From Varanus komodoensis (lineage: Eukaryota; Chordata; Lepidosauria; Squamata; Varanidae), in assembly GCF_004798865.1 (NCBI RefSeq), contig NW_025336480.1, positions 19,968,604 to 20,032,603 on the forward strand: a stretch of 64,000 nt of DNA. Direction: 5' to 3'. The position numbers and the translations under genes were made by a program. The notes beneath the pieces were generated by a model. The model did no database searches. It had not been told where the DNA came from and saw only the letters and a list, made by a program, of their open reading frames with translations. Shown in pieces: positions 24,060 through 34,654 of this stretch. Every line of letters starts with the position of its first letter. Positions within the stretch are counted from its first letter, which is position 1.

Positions 24060-25336
24060 TAGGAAACCTTCATTTCCACAACAAGGAAGATGTCCAGTGT
24101 TCTGTAGCACAAAGATGCAGCTATGCCTTTTGCAATAGATAGACTTCCATTCCACTTGTTCTAATTTTATAGTCATTTTCAGTGTGCCAGGAGTTGGACC
24201 AGTTTCTTTTTGCTCAGTCTTTCTCCATGGTAAACCTGCAGAGGCAGCTGTAAAAGGTTCTGTAAACTTCCCACTCAGTACTCAGTTTGTACCTAGCTCT
24301 TTCAATAAAACTCATCCTTGTTTGATTGCCTTTTTGTCTCTTTCTGTAAAATTTCCTTTAAGAATTATACACCTAAAGCTTTTAACATTAGTCTACAAAC
24401 ACCTCGGGGGGGGGGCGGGGGGAATTCTACTGAAGGAAATGAAAATAGAGTTATCAGGTACTTGGATTTGTTTACACATTCAGCTATGTTTTTTCAGCAG
24501 ACCGGCTTGCATGGATCATGGTAATATGATCTGTAATGATAGCATTAGATATGGAATAGTCACATTAAAGTGTGAGTCCACATTAAAGGAAAGATCTTTA
24601 CTGGAAGTGTTATCATTGTTGTCATAGCAGTCAATATTTAATGTATAAGTGGTGACTGATGTAAGTTATAACTAACTTCAATTAGCAAAGATTAAAAAGC
24701 CCTTTAATTACAGCAATTATCAGATAGACTGCCACTTCTTACAACTGCCAGTATATTGAAGTTCAGCCTAAAACCCTGCTACAAACTATGCCATATCTAA
24801 GGAAATATCTGTTCTTGCCTTTCTGTTTTAGTGTGTTATCTCCCGAGGTAACAGTGTATTCATATAACCAAGTTGAGTAGGTGGATGTATAAATTATTGC
24901 AATTGGTCTATCTAATGCTGAATGCAGATTAAATTATTATCTTTAGAACCTGTTAGAGATATAATTAACTGCATGCTAATTAAGACACATCAAAGGTCTG
25001 TGATGATCTAATCCCCTGAAGCACATTTGTACATGTCTGAAGTCAAGGGGAAGAGAGAACAATTGTTTAGATAGCAGGACAGAATATTCATATGTTATAT
25101 GATTAGCAATATTCTCAGGTTGTTAGCTTACAATGCACTCTGGTAGCGGGATGCAATTTATCCGTAGACAGTCAGATGACATGGGATGCTGCTAGCTGTT
25201 CCTGGATGAGGCTTTTAATGTGCAATGACCCTGCTTCATTCAGGGAATTGCAGGGGTGTCCAGACAACAACATCATTTACTTGGGTTCTTCCCAAGTTTT
25301 CCCACAGCTTCTGTCTCCATCTCTCCCCTTTCTAGC
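24060..25336. other. AT-rich noncoding DNA, nothing firm
   Basis: Contains a G-run at 24404-24421 and no supportable exon or named repeat. The 147-codon frame at 24184-24627 has no recognisable domain. Confidence 0.4.
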
Positions 25337-25444
25337 AAAATTCTGTTAAGACAGCATAACCACGCCACGACTTCCGATCGTTAGCTCTAGAATCCCTACA
25401 TCTCAAAGCACCCCTGCTTTTTCTCTGTCTCTACACTCACTTTC
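25337..25444 (+). repeat. Unnamed ~0.36-kb repeat, copy 2, left part
   Basis: It begins aattctgttaagacag and runs through caaagcacccctgctttttc to acactcactttc, matching copy 1 (20826-20934) in reverse complement. The match stops where BovB sequence begins and resumes at 31598, so the element is one copy interrupted by the LINE. Confidence 0.8.
25433..25444 (+). repeat. Target-site duplication of BovB, left copy
   Basis: acactcactttc at 25433-25444 pairs with acactcattttc at 31598-31609 (11 of 12 identical). Both belong to the unnamed repeat that BovB split. Confidence 0.75.
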
Positions 25445-27670
25445 CTTCTCCAGTGGATCATGTTTTGACCCACTCCAGTATCCTTGCCTTGAAAACCCCA
25501 TGGGCAGTGCCAAAAGGCAAAAAGATATGGCGCCGAAAGATGAGCCCCTCAGGTCGGAAGGTGTCCAGTGTGCTACTGGGGAAGAGCAAAGGGCTAGTAC
25601 TAGTAGCACCAGAAAGAATGAAGCGACTGGGTCAAAGCTGAAAGGACACTCAGTTGTGGATGTATCTGGTGGTAAAAGGAGAGTCTGATGCTGTAAAGAT
25701 CTATACTCCATAGGAACCTGGAATGTAAGATCCATGAATCAAGGCAAGCTGGACGTGGTCAAACGAGATGACAAGACTGAACATCGACATCTTAGGAATC
25801 AGTGAACTAAAATGGACAGGAATGTGTGAATTTAGTTCAGATGACCATTAGGTATACAACTGAAGGCAAGAATCCCTAAGAAGAAATGGAGTAGCCTTCA
25901 TAGTCAATAAAAGAATAGGAAAGGCAGTACTGGGCTACAATCTCCAAAATGGCAGAATGATCTCAGTTTGAATCTAAGCCAAACCAACATCACAGTAGTC
26001 CAAGTCTATGCCCCAGCCACTGATGCTGAAGAGGCTGAAATTGACCAGTTCTATGAAGGCCTACAACACCTTCTAGAATTAACTCCAAAACAATGATGTC
26101 CTTATCATCATGGGGGATTGGAATGCTAAAGTAGGAAGCCAAAAGATAACTGGAATAACAGGCAAGTTTGGCCTTGGAGTACAAAATGAAGCAGGGCACA
26201 GGCTGGTAGAATTTTGTCAAGAGAATACGATGGTCATAGCAAAAACTCTTTTCCAAGAACCCAAGAGACGACTCTACACATGGACATCACCAGACAGTCA
26301 ACAATAAAACTCAGGTTGACTATGTGCTCTGCTGCCAAAGATGGAGAAGTCAGTAAAAACAAGACCAGGAGTTGACTGTGGCTCAGATCATGAGCTTCCT
26401 GTTGCAAAATTTAGGCCTAAATTGAAGAAAGTAGGGAAAAGCATTAGGCCACTCAGGTATGACCTAAATCATATCCCTGTTGAGTATATAGTATAGGAAA
26501 CAAATAGATTTAAGGAATTAGATCTAATGGACAGAGTGCCTGAAGAACTATGGATGGAGGTTCGCAACATTGTACAAGAGGTAGCAACTAAAACCGTCCC
26601 AAAGAAAAAGAAATGCAAGAAAGCAAAATGGCTGTTTGAGGAAGCTTTACAAATAGCTGAGGAAGGAAGGGAAGCAAAAGGCAAGGAAGAGAGAGAAAGA
26701 TACACCCAACTGAATGCAGGATTCCAGAGAATAGCTAGAAGAGATAAGAAGGCCTTCTTAAATGAACAGTGTAAAGAAATAGAAGAAAACAATAGAATAG
26801 GGAGGACCAGAGATCTCTTCAAGAAAATTGGAGAAATGAAGTGAATGTTTCATGCAAAGATGGGCATGATAAAGGACCAAAATGGCAGGGACCTAACAGA
26901 GGCAGAAGAGATTAAGAAGATTTGTCAAGATTACACAGAAGAACTATACAAGTAAGAGCTTAATGTTCCTGATAACCACGAGTCACTGACCTCAAGCCAG
27001 ACATCCTGGAATGTGAATGGGCCTTAGGAAGACTGAGCAACAACAAAGCTAGTGGAGGTGACGGTATTCCAGCTGAGCTATTCAAAATTTTAAAAGACGA
27101 TGCAGTAAAAGTGCTACACTCAATATGCCAGCAAATTTGGAAAACTCAACAGTGGCCACAGGATTGGAAAAGGTCAGTTTACATTCCAATCCCAAAGAAG
27201 GGCAATGCCAAAGAATGTTCAAACTACCGCACCATTGTACTCATTTCACATGCTAGCAAAGTTATGCTCAAAATCCTACAAGCTAGGCTCCAGCAGTATG
27301 TGGACTGAGAATTACCAGAAGTACAGGCAGGATTTCGAAGAGGCAGAGGAACTAGAGATCAAATTGCCAACATACGCTGGATCATGGAGAAAGCTAGGGA
27401 GTTCCAGAAAAACATCTATTTCTGCTTCATTGACTATGCTAAAGCCTTTGATTGTGTGGATCACAACAAATTGTGGCAAGTTCTTAAAGAGATGGGAGTA
27501 CCAGGCCATCTTATTTGTCTCTTGAGAAACCTATATGCGGGTCAAGAAGCAACACTGAGAACTGGACGCGGAACCATTGATTGGTTCAAAATTGAGAAAG
27601 GCGTTCGGCAAGGCTGTATACTGTCACCCTGCCTATTTAACTTATATGCAGAGCACATCATGAGAAAGGC

Positions 27671-29758
27671 GGCACTTGAGAGCCCACTATCGGGCCTATG
27701 CTGTGGCGGTGAAGGCGGCGAAAAAGAAGTTTTTTTCCACTTCCATTGCCTCCTCACAATGCCATCCAGCGGCGCTTTTTCGAGTGGTGCAAGGCCTGGT
27801 TCGCCTGGGTCCTAAGGAAGATCCGATGCCACCCTCAAAGGCCCGCTGTGACGACTTTGCCAGGCATTGCAGGGAGAAAATCACTCAGATTCATCACGAG
27901 CTGGACTCCACTAATGAATCAGAGGTCTCTGAGGAGTCGCCAATTCCACCGTCTGGTCCAAAATTACTGGAGGAATTTCAATTATTGCGGCCCAATGATG
28001 TGGACAAGGTGCTTGGAAGAGTACGTCCCACCACTTGCCTATTGGATCCTTGCCCGTCTTGGTTAATAAATAACTCCAAGCACGGGATTGGGACCTGGAT
28101 CTTGGAAGTGGTTAACGCTTCTCTGAGGGAGGGTCGAGTGCCTGCCCCTTTAAAGGAGGCGGTAATACGACCGGTCCTGAAGAAAGCGTCACTGGATCCA
28201 GAGATGGCCACTAACTATAGACCTGTGGCCAACATCCCGTTTCTGGGCAAGGTGTTGGAGCGAGTGGTGGCGGGACAACTCCAAGCACTCTTGGATGAAA
28301 CTGATTATCTGGATCCTTTTCAGTCCGGCTTCAGACCCGGGTACAGTACTGAATCTGCCTTGGTCGCCCTGTACGACGACCTGTGCAGGGAGAAGGACAG
28401 GGGGAGTACATCCCTGTTGGTTCTTCTGGACCTCTCAGTGGCTTTCGATACCATCGACCATGGTATCCTTCTGGATAGACTTGCGGGATTGGGGGTTGGA
28501 GGCACTGCTTTGCAGTGGTTCCGCTCCTATCTCGACGGTCGATTCCAGAAGGTAGTGCTGGGGGACCATGTCTCTACGTCATGGCAGCTATGCCATGGGG
28601 TACCACAGGGCTCCATTCTATCCCCTCTGCTATTTAACATCTATATGAAACCGCTGGGAGAGGTCATCAGGAGGTGTGGGCTGCGGAATCATCAATACGC
28701 TGATGATACCCAGCTTTACCTCTCATTCTCCACTAATCCAGGTGAGGCAGTGGCTCTGCTGAACCGGTGCTTGGCCGAGGTAAGGGAATGGATGAGGGCC
28801 AATAAACTGAAACTCAACCCAGACAAGATGGAGGTCCTGTTGGTTGGCGGATCGGGTTTCGGAGGGGGTGGATTTGACCTGGTCCTGAATGGTGCAACAC
28901 TCCCTCTTAGGGATAAGGTCCGCAGCTTAGGAGTACTCCTCGACCCGGAGCTTTCTTTGGAAGCTCAGGTGACAGCGGTAGCGAGGAACGCCTTCCTTCA
29001 GCTTCGGCTGATTAATCAGCTGCGCCCCTACCTGGAGTACAACTGCCTGGCGACGGTGACACACGCGCTGGTGACTTCCCGCCTAGACTTCTGTAACGCG
29101 CTTTACGTGGGGCTTCCCCTGAAGACAGTCCGAACACTTCAATTGGTGCAAAATAGAGCTGCCAGGTTGCTGACGGGGACGGGGCATTATGCTCACATGA
29201 CTCCAGTCCTCCATCAGCTTCACTGGCTTCCCATTGAAGCCCGGGCCCAATTCAAGGTGTTGATTATGACCTACAAAGCCCTAAACGGCTTGGGTCCTGG
29301 CTACCTGAACGAGCGCTTACGTCCGTATATGCCCGACCGCCCTTTGAGATCTGCGGGAGAGTCCCTTCTCCAGGAACCCTCCATGAAAGAAATTAGGAGA
29401 GTAAGTACCCGGAGGAGGGCTTTCTCTGCGGTGGCGCCCAACCTATGGAATTCACTCCCCAAAGAGGTCCGCCTGGCACCGTCGTTACTGGTTTTTCGGC
29501 GCCAGGTAAAGACCTTTTTATTTAAACATCATTTCAATTGTTAAAACATATGATCTGGCCGGGGCAACTTCTTCTTCCTTCTCTTTCTCCTCCTATATTT
29601 TTATTTTATACTGATAATTTTAATTTTGTATTTGTAAATCAATGTATTTTTTGTATTTTTATATTTAATGGTAATTTATTATGTACTATTGTATTTCAAT
29701 GTATTTTATCATGTTGTAAGCCGCCCCGAGGTTTCGGCAAGGGGCGGCATAGAAATGT

Positions 29759-29804
<46 letters not shown>

Positions 29805-29805
29805 G
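27671..29805 (+). mobile_element. Young 5'-truncated L2-clade LINE inserted in BovB
   Basis: The element joins BovB at about 27671 and ends in a (AAT)n tail (29761-29805). It lacks the endonuclease and begins in the linker before the RT (RAHYRAYAVAVKAAKKKFF). The 3' UTR ends gccgccccgaggtttcggca...ggggcggcatagaaatg. Beyond the tail BovB resumes at gatgaatcacaagttggaat; about 7-8 bp of BovB expected at the site seem to be missing, so the insertion probably made a small target deletion and not a duplication. Its intact frame makes it the youngest LINE in the window. Confidence 0.92.
27676..29544 (+). CDS. L2 reverse transcriptase, open frame (622 codons), 5'-truncated
   Basis: This frame encodes the RT and C-terminal part of an L2-clade LINE ORF2. 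The order is linker (residues ~1-130), RT with NYRPVANIPFLGKVLERVVA (~180-200), FQSGFRPGYSTESALVAL, box A LLVLLDLSVAFDTIDHGIL, box B GVPQGSILSPLLFNIYMKP, box C NHQYADDTQLYLSFS (YADD codons at 28696-28707), RANKLKLNPDKMEVLLVGG, and the C-terminal domain ending VSTRRRAFSAVAPNLWNSLP, FRRQVKTFLFKHHFNC. It has no in-frame stop. The first codon of the open frame is TTG at the truncation point, so there is no natural start, and the endonuclease needed for retrotransposition is missing. The copy is therefore not autonomous, though all RT motifs appear intact. Confidence 0.92.
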   Translation: MRAHYRAYAVAVKAAKKKFFSTSIASSQCHPAALFRVVQGLVRLGPKEDPMPPSKARCDDFARHCREKITQIHHELDSTNESEVSEESPIPPSGPKLLEEFQLLRPNDVDKVLGRVRPTTCLLDPCPSWLINNSKHGIGTWILEVVNASLREGRVPAPLKEAVIRPVLKKASLDPEMATNYRPVANIPFLGKVLERVVAGQLQALLDETDYLDPFQSGFRPGYSTESALVALYDDLCREKDRGSTSLLVLLDLSVAFDTIDHGILLDRLAGLGVGGTALQWFRSYLDGRFQKVVLGDHVSTSWQLCHGVPQGSILSPLLFNIYMKPLGEVIRRCGLRNHQYADDTQLYLSFSTNPGEAVALLNRCLAEVREWMRANKLKLNPDKMEVLLVGGSGFGGGGFDLVLNGATLPLRDKVRSLGVLLDPELSLEAQVTAVARNAFLQLRLINQLRPYLEYNCLATVTHALVTSRLDFCNALYVGLPLKTVRTLQLVQNRAARLLTGTGHYAHMTPVLHQLHWLPIEARAQFKVLIMTYKALNGLGPGYLNERLRPYMPDRPLRSAGESLLQEPSMKEIRRVSTRRRAFSAVAPNLWNSLPKEVRLAPSLLVFRRQVKTFLFKHHFNC

Positions 29806-30250
29806 ATGAATCACAAGTTGGAATTAAGATTGCTGGGAGAAATATCAACAACCTCAGATATGCAGATTATACCACTCTAATGGCTGAAAGTGAAGAGGAA
29901 CTAAAGAGCATCTTGATGCGGGTGAAGGAGGAGAGTGCAAAAGTTGGCTTGAAACTCAACATTAAGAAAACTAAGATCATAGCATCCAGTCCTCTCACTT
30001 CCTGGCAAATAGATGAGGAAGAAATGGTGGTAGTGACGGATTTTATTTCCCTGGGCTCCAAGATCACCGCAGACAGTAACTGCAGCCAAGAAATTAAAAG
30101 ACGCTTGCTCCTGGGCAGGAAAGCTATGGCAAATCTGGACAGCAGCCTAAAAAGCAGAGACATCACCCTGCTGACAAAAGTGCGTATAGTCAAGGCTATG
30201 GTTTTCCCAGTTGCAATATATGGCTGTGAAAGTTGGACCATAAGGAAGGC
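29806..30250 (+). mobile_element. BovB middle segment between two L2 inserts
   Basis: It resumes BovB RT exactly where the first L2 interrupted it: VGIKIAGRNINNLRYADYTT, LMRVKEESAKVGLKLNIKKT, ISLGSKITADSNCSQEIKRR, LTKVRIVKAMVFPVAIYGCE, SWTIRK. The active-site YADD is YADY. It is otherwise open and is part of a 401-codon chimeric frame (29538-30743) running from L2 3' UTR through the (AAT)n tail, which reads as polyisoleucine, into BovB and then the second L2. Confidence 0.9.
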
Positions 30251-30919
30251 GACAGTGACACACGCACTGGTGACTTCCCGTCTGGACTTCTGTAACGCGC
30301 TTTACGTGGGGCTACCCTTGAAGACGGTCCGGATACTTCAGTTGGTTCAAAATAGAGCTGCCAGGCTGCTGTCGGGGACTGGGCGTTATGTTCACATGAC
30401 TCCAGTCCTCCGTCAGCTTCACTGGCTTCCCATTGAAGTCCGGGCCCAATTCAAGGTGTTGGTGATGACCTATAAAGCCCTAAACGGCTTGGGTCCTAGT
30501 TACCTGAAGGAGCGCTTACATCCATATATGCCCGCCCGCCCCCTGAGATCTGCGGGAGAGGCCCTTCTCCGGGAACCCTCCGTGAAAGAAATTAGGAGGG
30601 TAAGTACTCGGAGGAGGGCTTTCTCTGCGGTGGCCCCCAATCTATGGAATGCGCTCCCCAGAGAGGTCTGCCTGGCGCCATCGTTATTTGCTTTTCGGCG
30701 CCAGGCGAAGACCTTTTTATTTAAGCATCATTTTAATTGTTAACAGTATTTGCTTATTTATCTGGCCAAGGCGACTTACTTTATATTGTTATTTATTTTA
30801 TATTGTTATTTTATATTTTATACTGTTACTATTGTAATTTTTTATTATGTTGTAAGCCGCCCCTAGGCTTTGGCGAATGGGGCGGCATATAAATGTTTTA
30901 ATAAATAAATAAATAAAAT
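30251..30919 (+). mobile_element. Second L2 insertion, strongly 5'-truncated
   Basis: It holds only the RT C-terminal domain (VTHALVTSRLDFCNALYVGL, VQNRAARLLSGTGRYVHM, VSTRRRAFSAVAPNLWNALP, FRRQAKTFLFKHHFNC, stop after 30743), the 3' UTR (taagccgcccctaggctttg ... ggggcggcatataaatg) and an (AAAT)n tail. A short duplication, aaggc (30246-30250 and 30920-30924), flanks it. The reading frame is open and closely similar to the copy at 27676, so both belong to one recently active subfamily. Confidence 0.9.
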
Positions 30920-30924
30920 AAGGC

Positions 30925-31597
30925 TAAGCGCCGAAGAACTGAGGCCTTTGAATTGTGGTGCTGGAGGAGACTCCTGTGAGTCCCTTGGACTGCAAGGCAA
31001 TCAAACCAGTCAGTCCTAGAGGAGATCAACCCTGACTGCTCTTTAGAAGACCAGATCCTGAAGATGAAACTCAAATACTTTGGCCACCTAATGAGAAGGA
31101 AGGACTCACTGGAGAAGACCCTGATGCTGGAAAAAATTGAGGGAACAGCAAAAGGAGAAGGGAATAGCAGTTGCAATGTATGGCTGTGAAAGTTGGACCA
31201 TAAGGAAGGCTGAGTGCCGAAGAATTGAGTCCTTTGAATTGTGGTGCTGGAGAAGACTCCTGCGAGTCCCTTGGAGTGCAAGGCGATCAAACCGGTCAGT
31301 CCTAGAGGAGATCAACCCTTACCGCTCTTTAGAAGGTCAGATACTGAAGATGAATCTCACATATTTTGGCCACCTAATGAGAAGGAAGGACTCACTAGAG
31401 AAGAGCCTAATGCTGGGAAGAATAGATGGCAAAAGAAGAAGGGGATGGAAGAGGATGAGGTGGCTGGATGGAGTCACTGAAGCAGTCAGTGTGAGCTTAA
31501 GTCAACTCCGGGGGATGGTGGAGGACAGGAAGGCCTGGAGGAATGTTGTCCATGGGGTCATGATGGGTTGGACACGACTTTGGGACTAACAACAACA
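30925..31597 (+). mobile_element. BovB 3' end with internal ~240-bp duplication
   Basis: From 30925 the BovB C-terminal region continues (gaattgtggtgctggaggag, gccacctaatgagaaggaag) to about 31162. There, a second pass of the same region starts at gcagttgcaatgtatggctg and repeats it to the true 3' end (31165-31597). The two passes differ by several substitutions (roughly 90-93% alike by eye). The second pass is open as 31137-31589. Either a tandem duplication or a second truncated BovB insertion explains this. Confidence 0.8.
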
Positions 31598-31609
31598 ACA
31601 CTCATTTTC
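31598..31609 (+). repeat. Target-site duplication of BovB, right copy
   Basis: acactcattttc directly after the (AAC)n tail, matching the left copy with one C/T difference. Confidence 0.75.
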
Positions 31610-31892
31610 ATATGCATTCAGATTTATTCAGCAACAGTGAATTCAGATTTATGCAGCATGGGTCAGCAAGGGTGACCCATCTGTGGAAACAGGTTCTACC
31701 TGTGCATCGCACCACTGGAAACTGTTCTGTGCATGTGACATGGAGATGGGCGAGCCTGTGTCCAGCACCTGGGGATGTTGCACTGGACTACACTGTCACA
31801 ACCAAAGGCATGGAAGGCATTGCCCATGTGGTAATGTGGTCACCACCTTGCTTAGGGCAGGAAGATGTTGTAGCTATACCTATCCTCTAAAT
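31598..31892 (+). repeat. Unnamed ~0.36-kb repeat, copy 2, right part
   Basis: After the BovB tail the repeat resumes: acactcattttcatatgcat, then ggtgacccatctgtggaaac and so on to agctatacctatcctctaa. Relative to copy 1 it has a ~35-bp insertion near 31635-31665 that partly repeats its own start (gaattcagatttatgcagca). The frame 31683-31895 matches the minus-strand frame 20895-20599 almost residue for residue. Confidence 0.8.
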
Positions 31893-32084
31893 TAGTAGTC
31901 AGCTCTCTCAAAGCTGAAAATAGGAACAGGATCCTTGAGAGTGTAAAATCAATCACCTGTACTCTTGACCCTTTCCTCTCCTAGCTGATCAAAGCATCCT
32001 GGGTTAGCTTGGTGATTAGAGATCCTTTGTTAATAGAGGATGTAATACCTAAAAGAGGATGTAATACCAGGCACTCTGAAGGTA

Positions 32085-33235
32085 TTATTAGTTAAACCAT
32101 ATTGAAGAAAAACTCTTTAGATCTCGTTGTGGAACACTACAGGCATGTTGCAAACATAGATTTCAGGGGCAAGGTGCTCATGTGTGTTATAGTAACCAAA
32201 CTCAAGGTATTTATGTGTGATACTGCTCTAGATGGTTTTCAGTCTGATTTCCTACATGGGTTGTGGGTGGTTGACTCAGTCTTGAGGGACACAATGCTTC
32301 TGCTGGACATTTTAGTGTCTTTCAGTTTCATCAACAATGGCATCCCACTGGATGACTTGGCCCATATGGGCTACCGTGACTGGGCCACAGTTGCCCAAGT
32401 GTTTCTTAGAAGCTAGGTTCCAATCAATGGTGCTGGGGGATTACATTTCAATTTCATGGCCACAAGGATTTGTATTTGTCCCTATGTTGTTTGATATCTA
32501 CATGAACTGGAGATTTGGACTACCCTAATTATGCCTAAGTCTCAGCCCTTTCCTTTTGGTTCCAGGAACTAGCTGAAGCCCTCGATCAGTATCTAAGATA
32601 AGAGGCACCCTGGTTTTGTGTTGAGAACCAGTTCCAAAAGGAGAGAAGTGCTTTTGATAAGTAGGAAAGTAGTCTGTGGTAGGTATCTAGCCTTTCCTGA
32701 ATAGTGCTGGTTCATTCACCTTGAAGAACCAGCTTCACCACCTGCAGCCAGAGCTTTGAGCAGGTCCCACAGCTCAGCCCATGTGACTCAGTTGTTTCAC
32801 AAGCTTCTCTGGCTTCAGGCCACTTTCCAATCACAATTCAAGATGATGATTGCTACCTCTGAAGCCCTAACCGATTTGAACCCACGGTATTCATTGGATC
32901 CTTCTCATTCCTTGTAAACAGGCAGAGGCCTTCCTGCATCAACACAACTGCACCTCTTGGGTCTGTCATGCAGCCTGGCTATTGCAAGCCCTCCCCCTGG
33001 TGGCTCACCTGACCTCCTACCCTCACTGACACCAGGTCAAATGCCTTTGGACTAAGTTCCATTGGAGTATTGCCTCACCCTTTCTTTCTCTTGCTTTATC
33101 TTTGCTTGGTGCTGTTTTAACTGAGTTTTAGTAGTATGGCATTTTGTTAAGTTGTATGATTCATTATCACTGCCTTCAGGGACAGGCAACTTTTATGGCA
33201 GACAGGTAGAATATTATCACTGAATAAATGGGGAG
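32085..33235 (+). mobile_element. Old L2-clade LINE fragment
   Basis: The frame 32102-32416 keeps EHYRHVANIDFRGKVL (from NYRPVANIPFLGKVL), LDGFQSDFLHGLWVVDSV (from LDPFQSGFRPGYSTESA) and LLLDILVSFSFINNGIPLDD (from LLDLSVAFDTIDHGILLDR). Downstream the next frame keeps PQGFVFVPMLFDIYMN (box B). The C-terminal part and tail decay to about 33235 (ttcagggacaggcaactttt, gaataaatgg). Catalytic aspartate of box A is lost (FSFIN). Much older than the copies at 27671 and 30251. Confidence 0.8.
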
Positions 33236-33967
33236 ATTCATATGTTCCTGTCTTGTGTATAAAAATTTCTGCACTGTATCCCCACAACTGTATTTGGGGA
33301 TGTTGTATAAGATGCTGAGTGAGGTTCTCCTGGGAGTGTTATTCATCACAAGCTGAATGAGAATGGAAGGTGTCTGATAAATGGGGACAAGAAACTGGTA
33401 ATCAACAAAGGGATATGCCCCAGGCCAACAAGCACTGCATGGAGTGAGAAGGACTGCATGAGTATTTCACCTCTTGGTAGTCAGAAGTAGCCAGAAAGGA
33501 GAAGCAGACCAGAGGAGATCTCATGCATCCTATTTTTGATTATTAGTGATATCTGTCTCATACTTTGCAAACTTTTGCTCTGCCAGCATATTCATCTTAT
33601 TTAAGGAAAATATTTCTTGCTTGGGCAAGAAACTCCATCTGTCTCATTGTACAGTCAACATGCTTAAACCTATGTTAGGCCAGACTCATCCCAATATTGG
33701 AAGGTGATTCAGAAGCATCACTTTCTGATCACAAGGTCACCAAGCAGGTCTGTGGTTACATGTGTGGCATGGACCATACTTAGCATTCCCTGGTGAAGTT
33801 TGTGTAGCCATGGGAAGAGCTACAATGTCATCATGGGAAGCCTCAGCCATGCCGGGGGTGCATGGCATAATATAGGAGCTACTGGAGGCATAATAGGATA
33901 TCAGCATTAGCACAGAAACAGAGTGTGTGAGGCAAAAGACAGAACCTTCCTTTTTCAGTTCTACTAT

Positions 33968-34250
33968 GTCGCTTGTTTTATTTATTTATTTAAAACTTTT
34001 CTATACTTTTCCATTACAGATGTCTCAGGACAGTTTACAACTCCATTAATAAAATAGAATAAAAATAGAAATAAGAGTAGGAGTGGCACAGCATCCGATA
34101 TTAAGTATAAAACCACTGTTTAAAACAAATTAACAATTAAAATATTGGGAGGATAAAATGGTTTTCGCCTGACACCAAAAGGAAAGAAGTGTTGGCACCA
34201 GGTGAAGCTCACTGGGGAGCGTTTTCCTTCTCACTCCACTTTGGCTCAAG
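33968..34250 (-). mobile_element. L2-like LINE 3' fragment
   Basis: On the minus strand the tail (tatttatttatttaaaac, cttttccattacagatgtct reversed) is followed by the end of the C-terminal domain, the reverse of ttttcgcctgacaccaaaag and gctcactggggagcgttttc (FRxQxKxF, NALP region). Confidence 0.7.
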
Positions 34251-34654
34251 GCAGTAATAATAGTTTACAACTAAAGTAATATAATTAAAATCTATGTACA
34301 AAATGAGTTAAAAAGATCTCCAACTCTCCATCTGTTAAAAGCCAGCCCAAACAAGAAAATTTACAGCACTTTGGGAAGATACGCAACCTAATATTTGGCA
34401 CAGTTCTCAGAGACAAGATATGCCAGTGTCTGGATTGTGCTACTTATGCTACACACAGGCTTCATATAAAAGCCTTAATATGACATGTTTCATATTAGCA
34501 TATAGCAAAAGTTCAGGAAGAAGGACTGTAGTCTAGTTTTCTATGTTGAGGATATATTTCTATCTTCAGTCATATGATTTAATTGTGCCATTTGCACATA
34601 ATCATTGCATGAAATAAATGGCTTTCTAACAAAATAAAACTTACAAATTAACAT

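Larger units (their letters stand above)
25445..31597 (+). mobile_element. RTE-BovB LINE, near full length, interrupted by two L2 insertions
   Basis: Without its inserts the element is about 3.3 kb, close to the usual BovB length of about 3.2 kb. The 5' part (ccactccagtatccttgcct) leads into the endonuclease: GTWNVRSMN at about 25711, ILGISELKWTGM, VQVYAPATDAEEAE and IIMGDWNAKVGSQ at about 26104, HRLVEFCQENTMVIAKTLF. The RT follows (LHSICQQIWKTQQWPQDWKR, FIDYAKAFDCVDH, GCILSPCLFNLYAEH), broken at 27670 by an L2 copy and resuming at 29806 with RYADYTTLMAESEEEL. The conserved YADD is YADY, so the enzyme is dead at the active site. The C-terminal part (YGCESWTIRKAE, FGHLMRRKDSLEKSLMLG, RRRGWKRMRWLDGVTEA) ends in a (AAC)n tail at 31588-31597. 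Several frameshifts and stops occur. Target duplication acactcactttc/acactcattttc flanks it. Confidence 0.93.

Noticed and set aside
24184-24627. 147-codon frame
   Set aside because: Contains a G-run read as glycine, no known domain, AT-rich noncoding surroundings.
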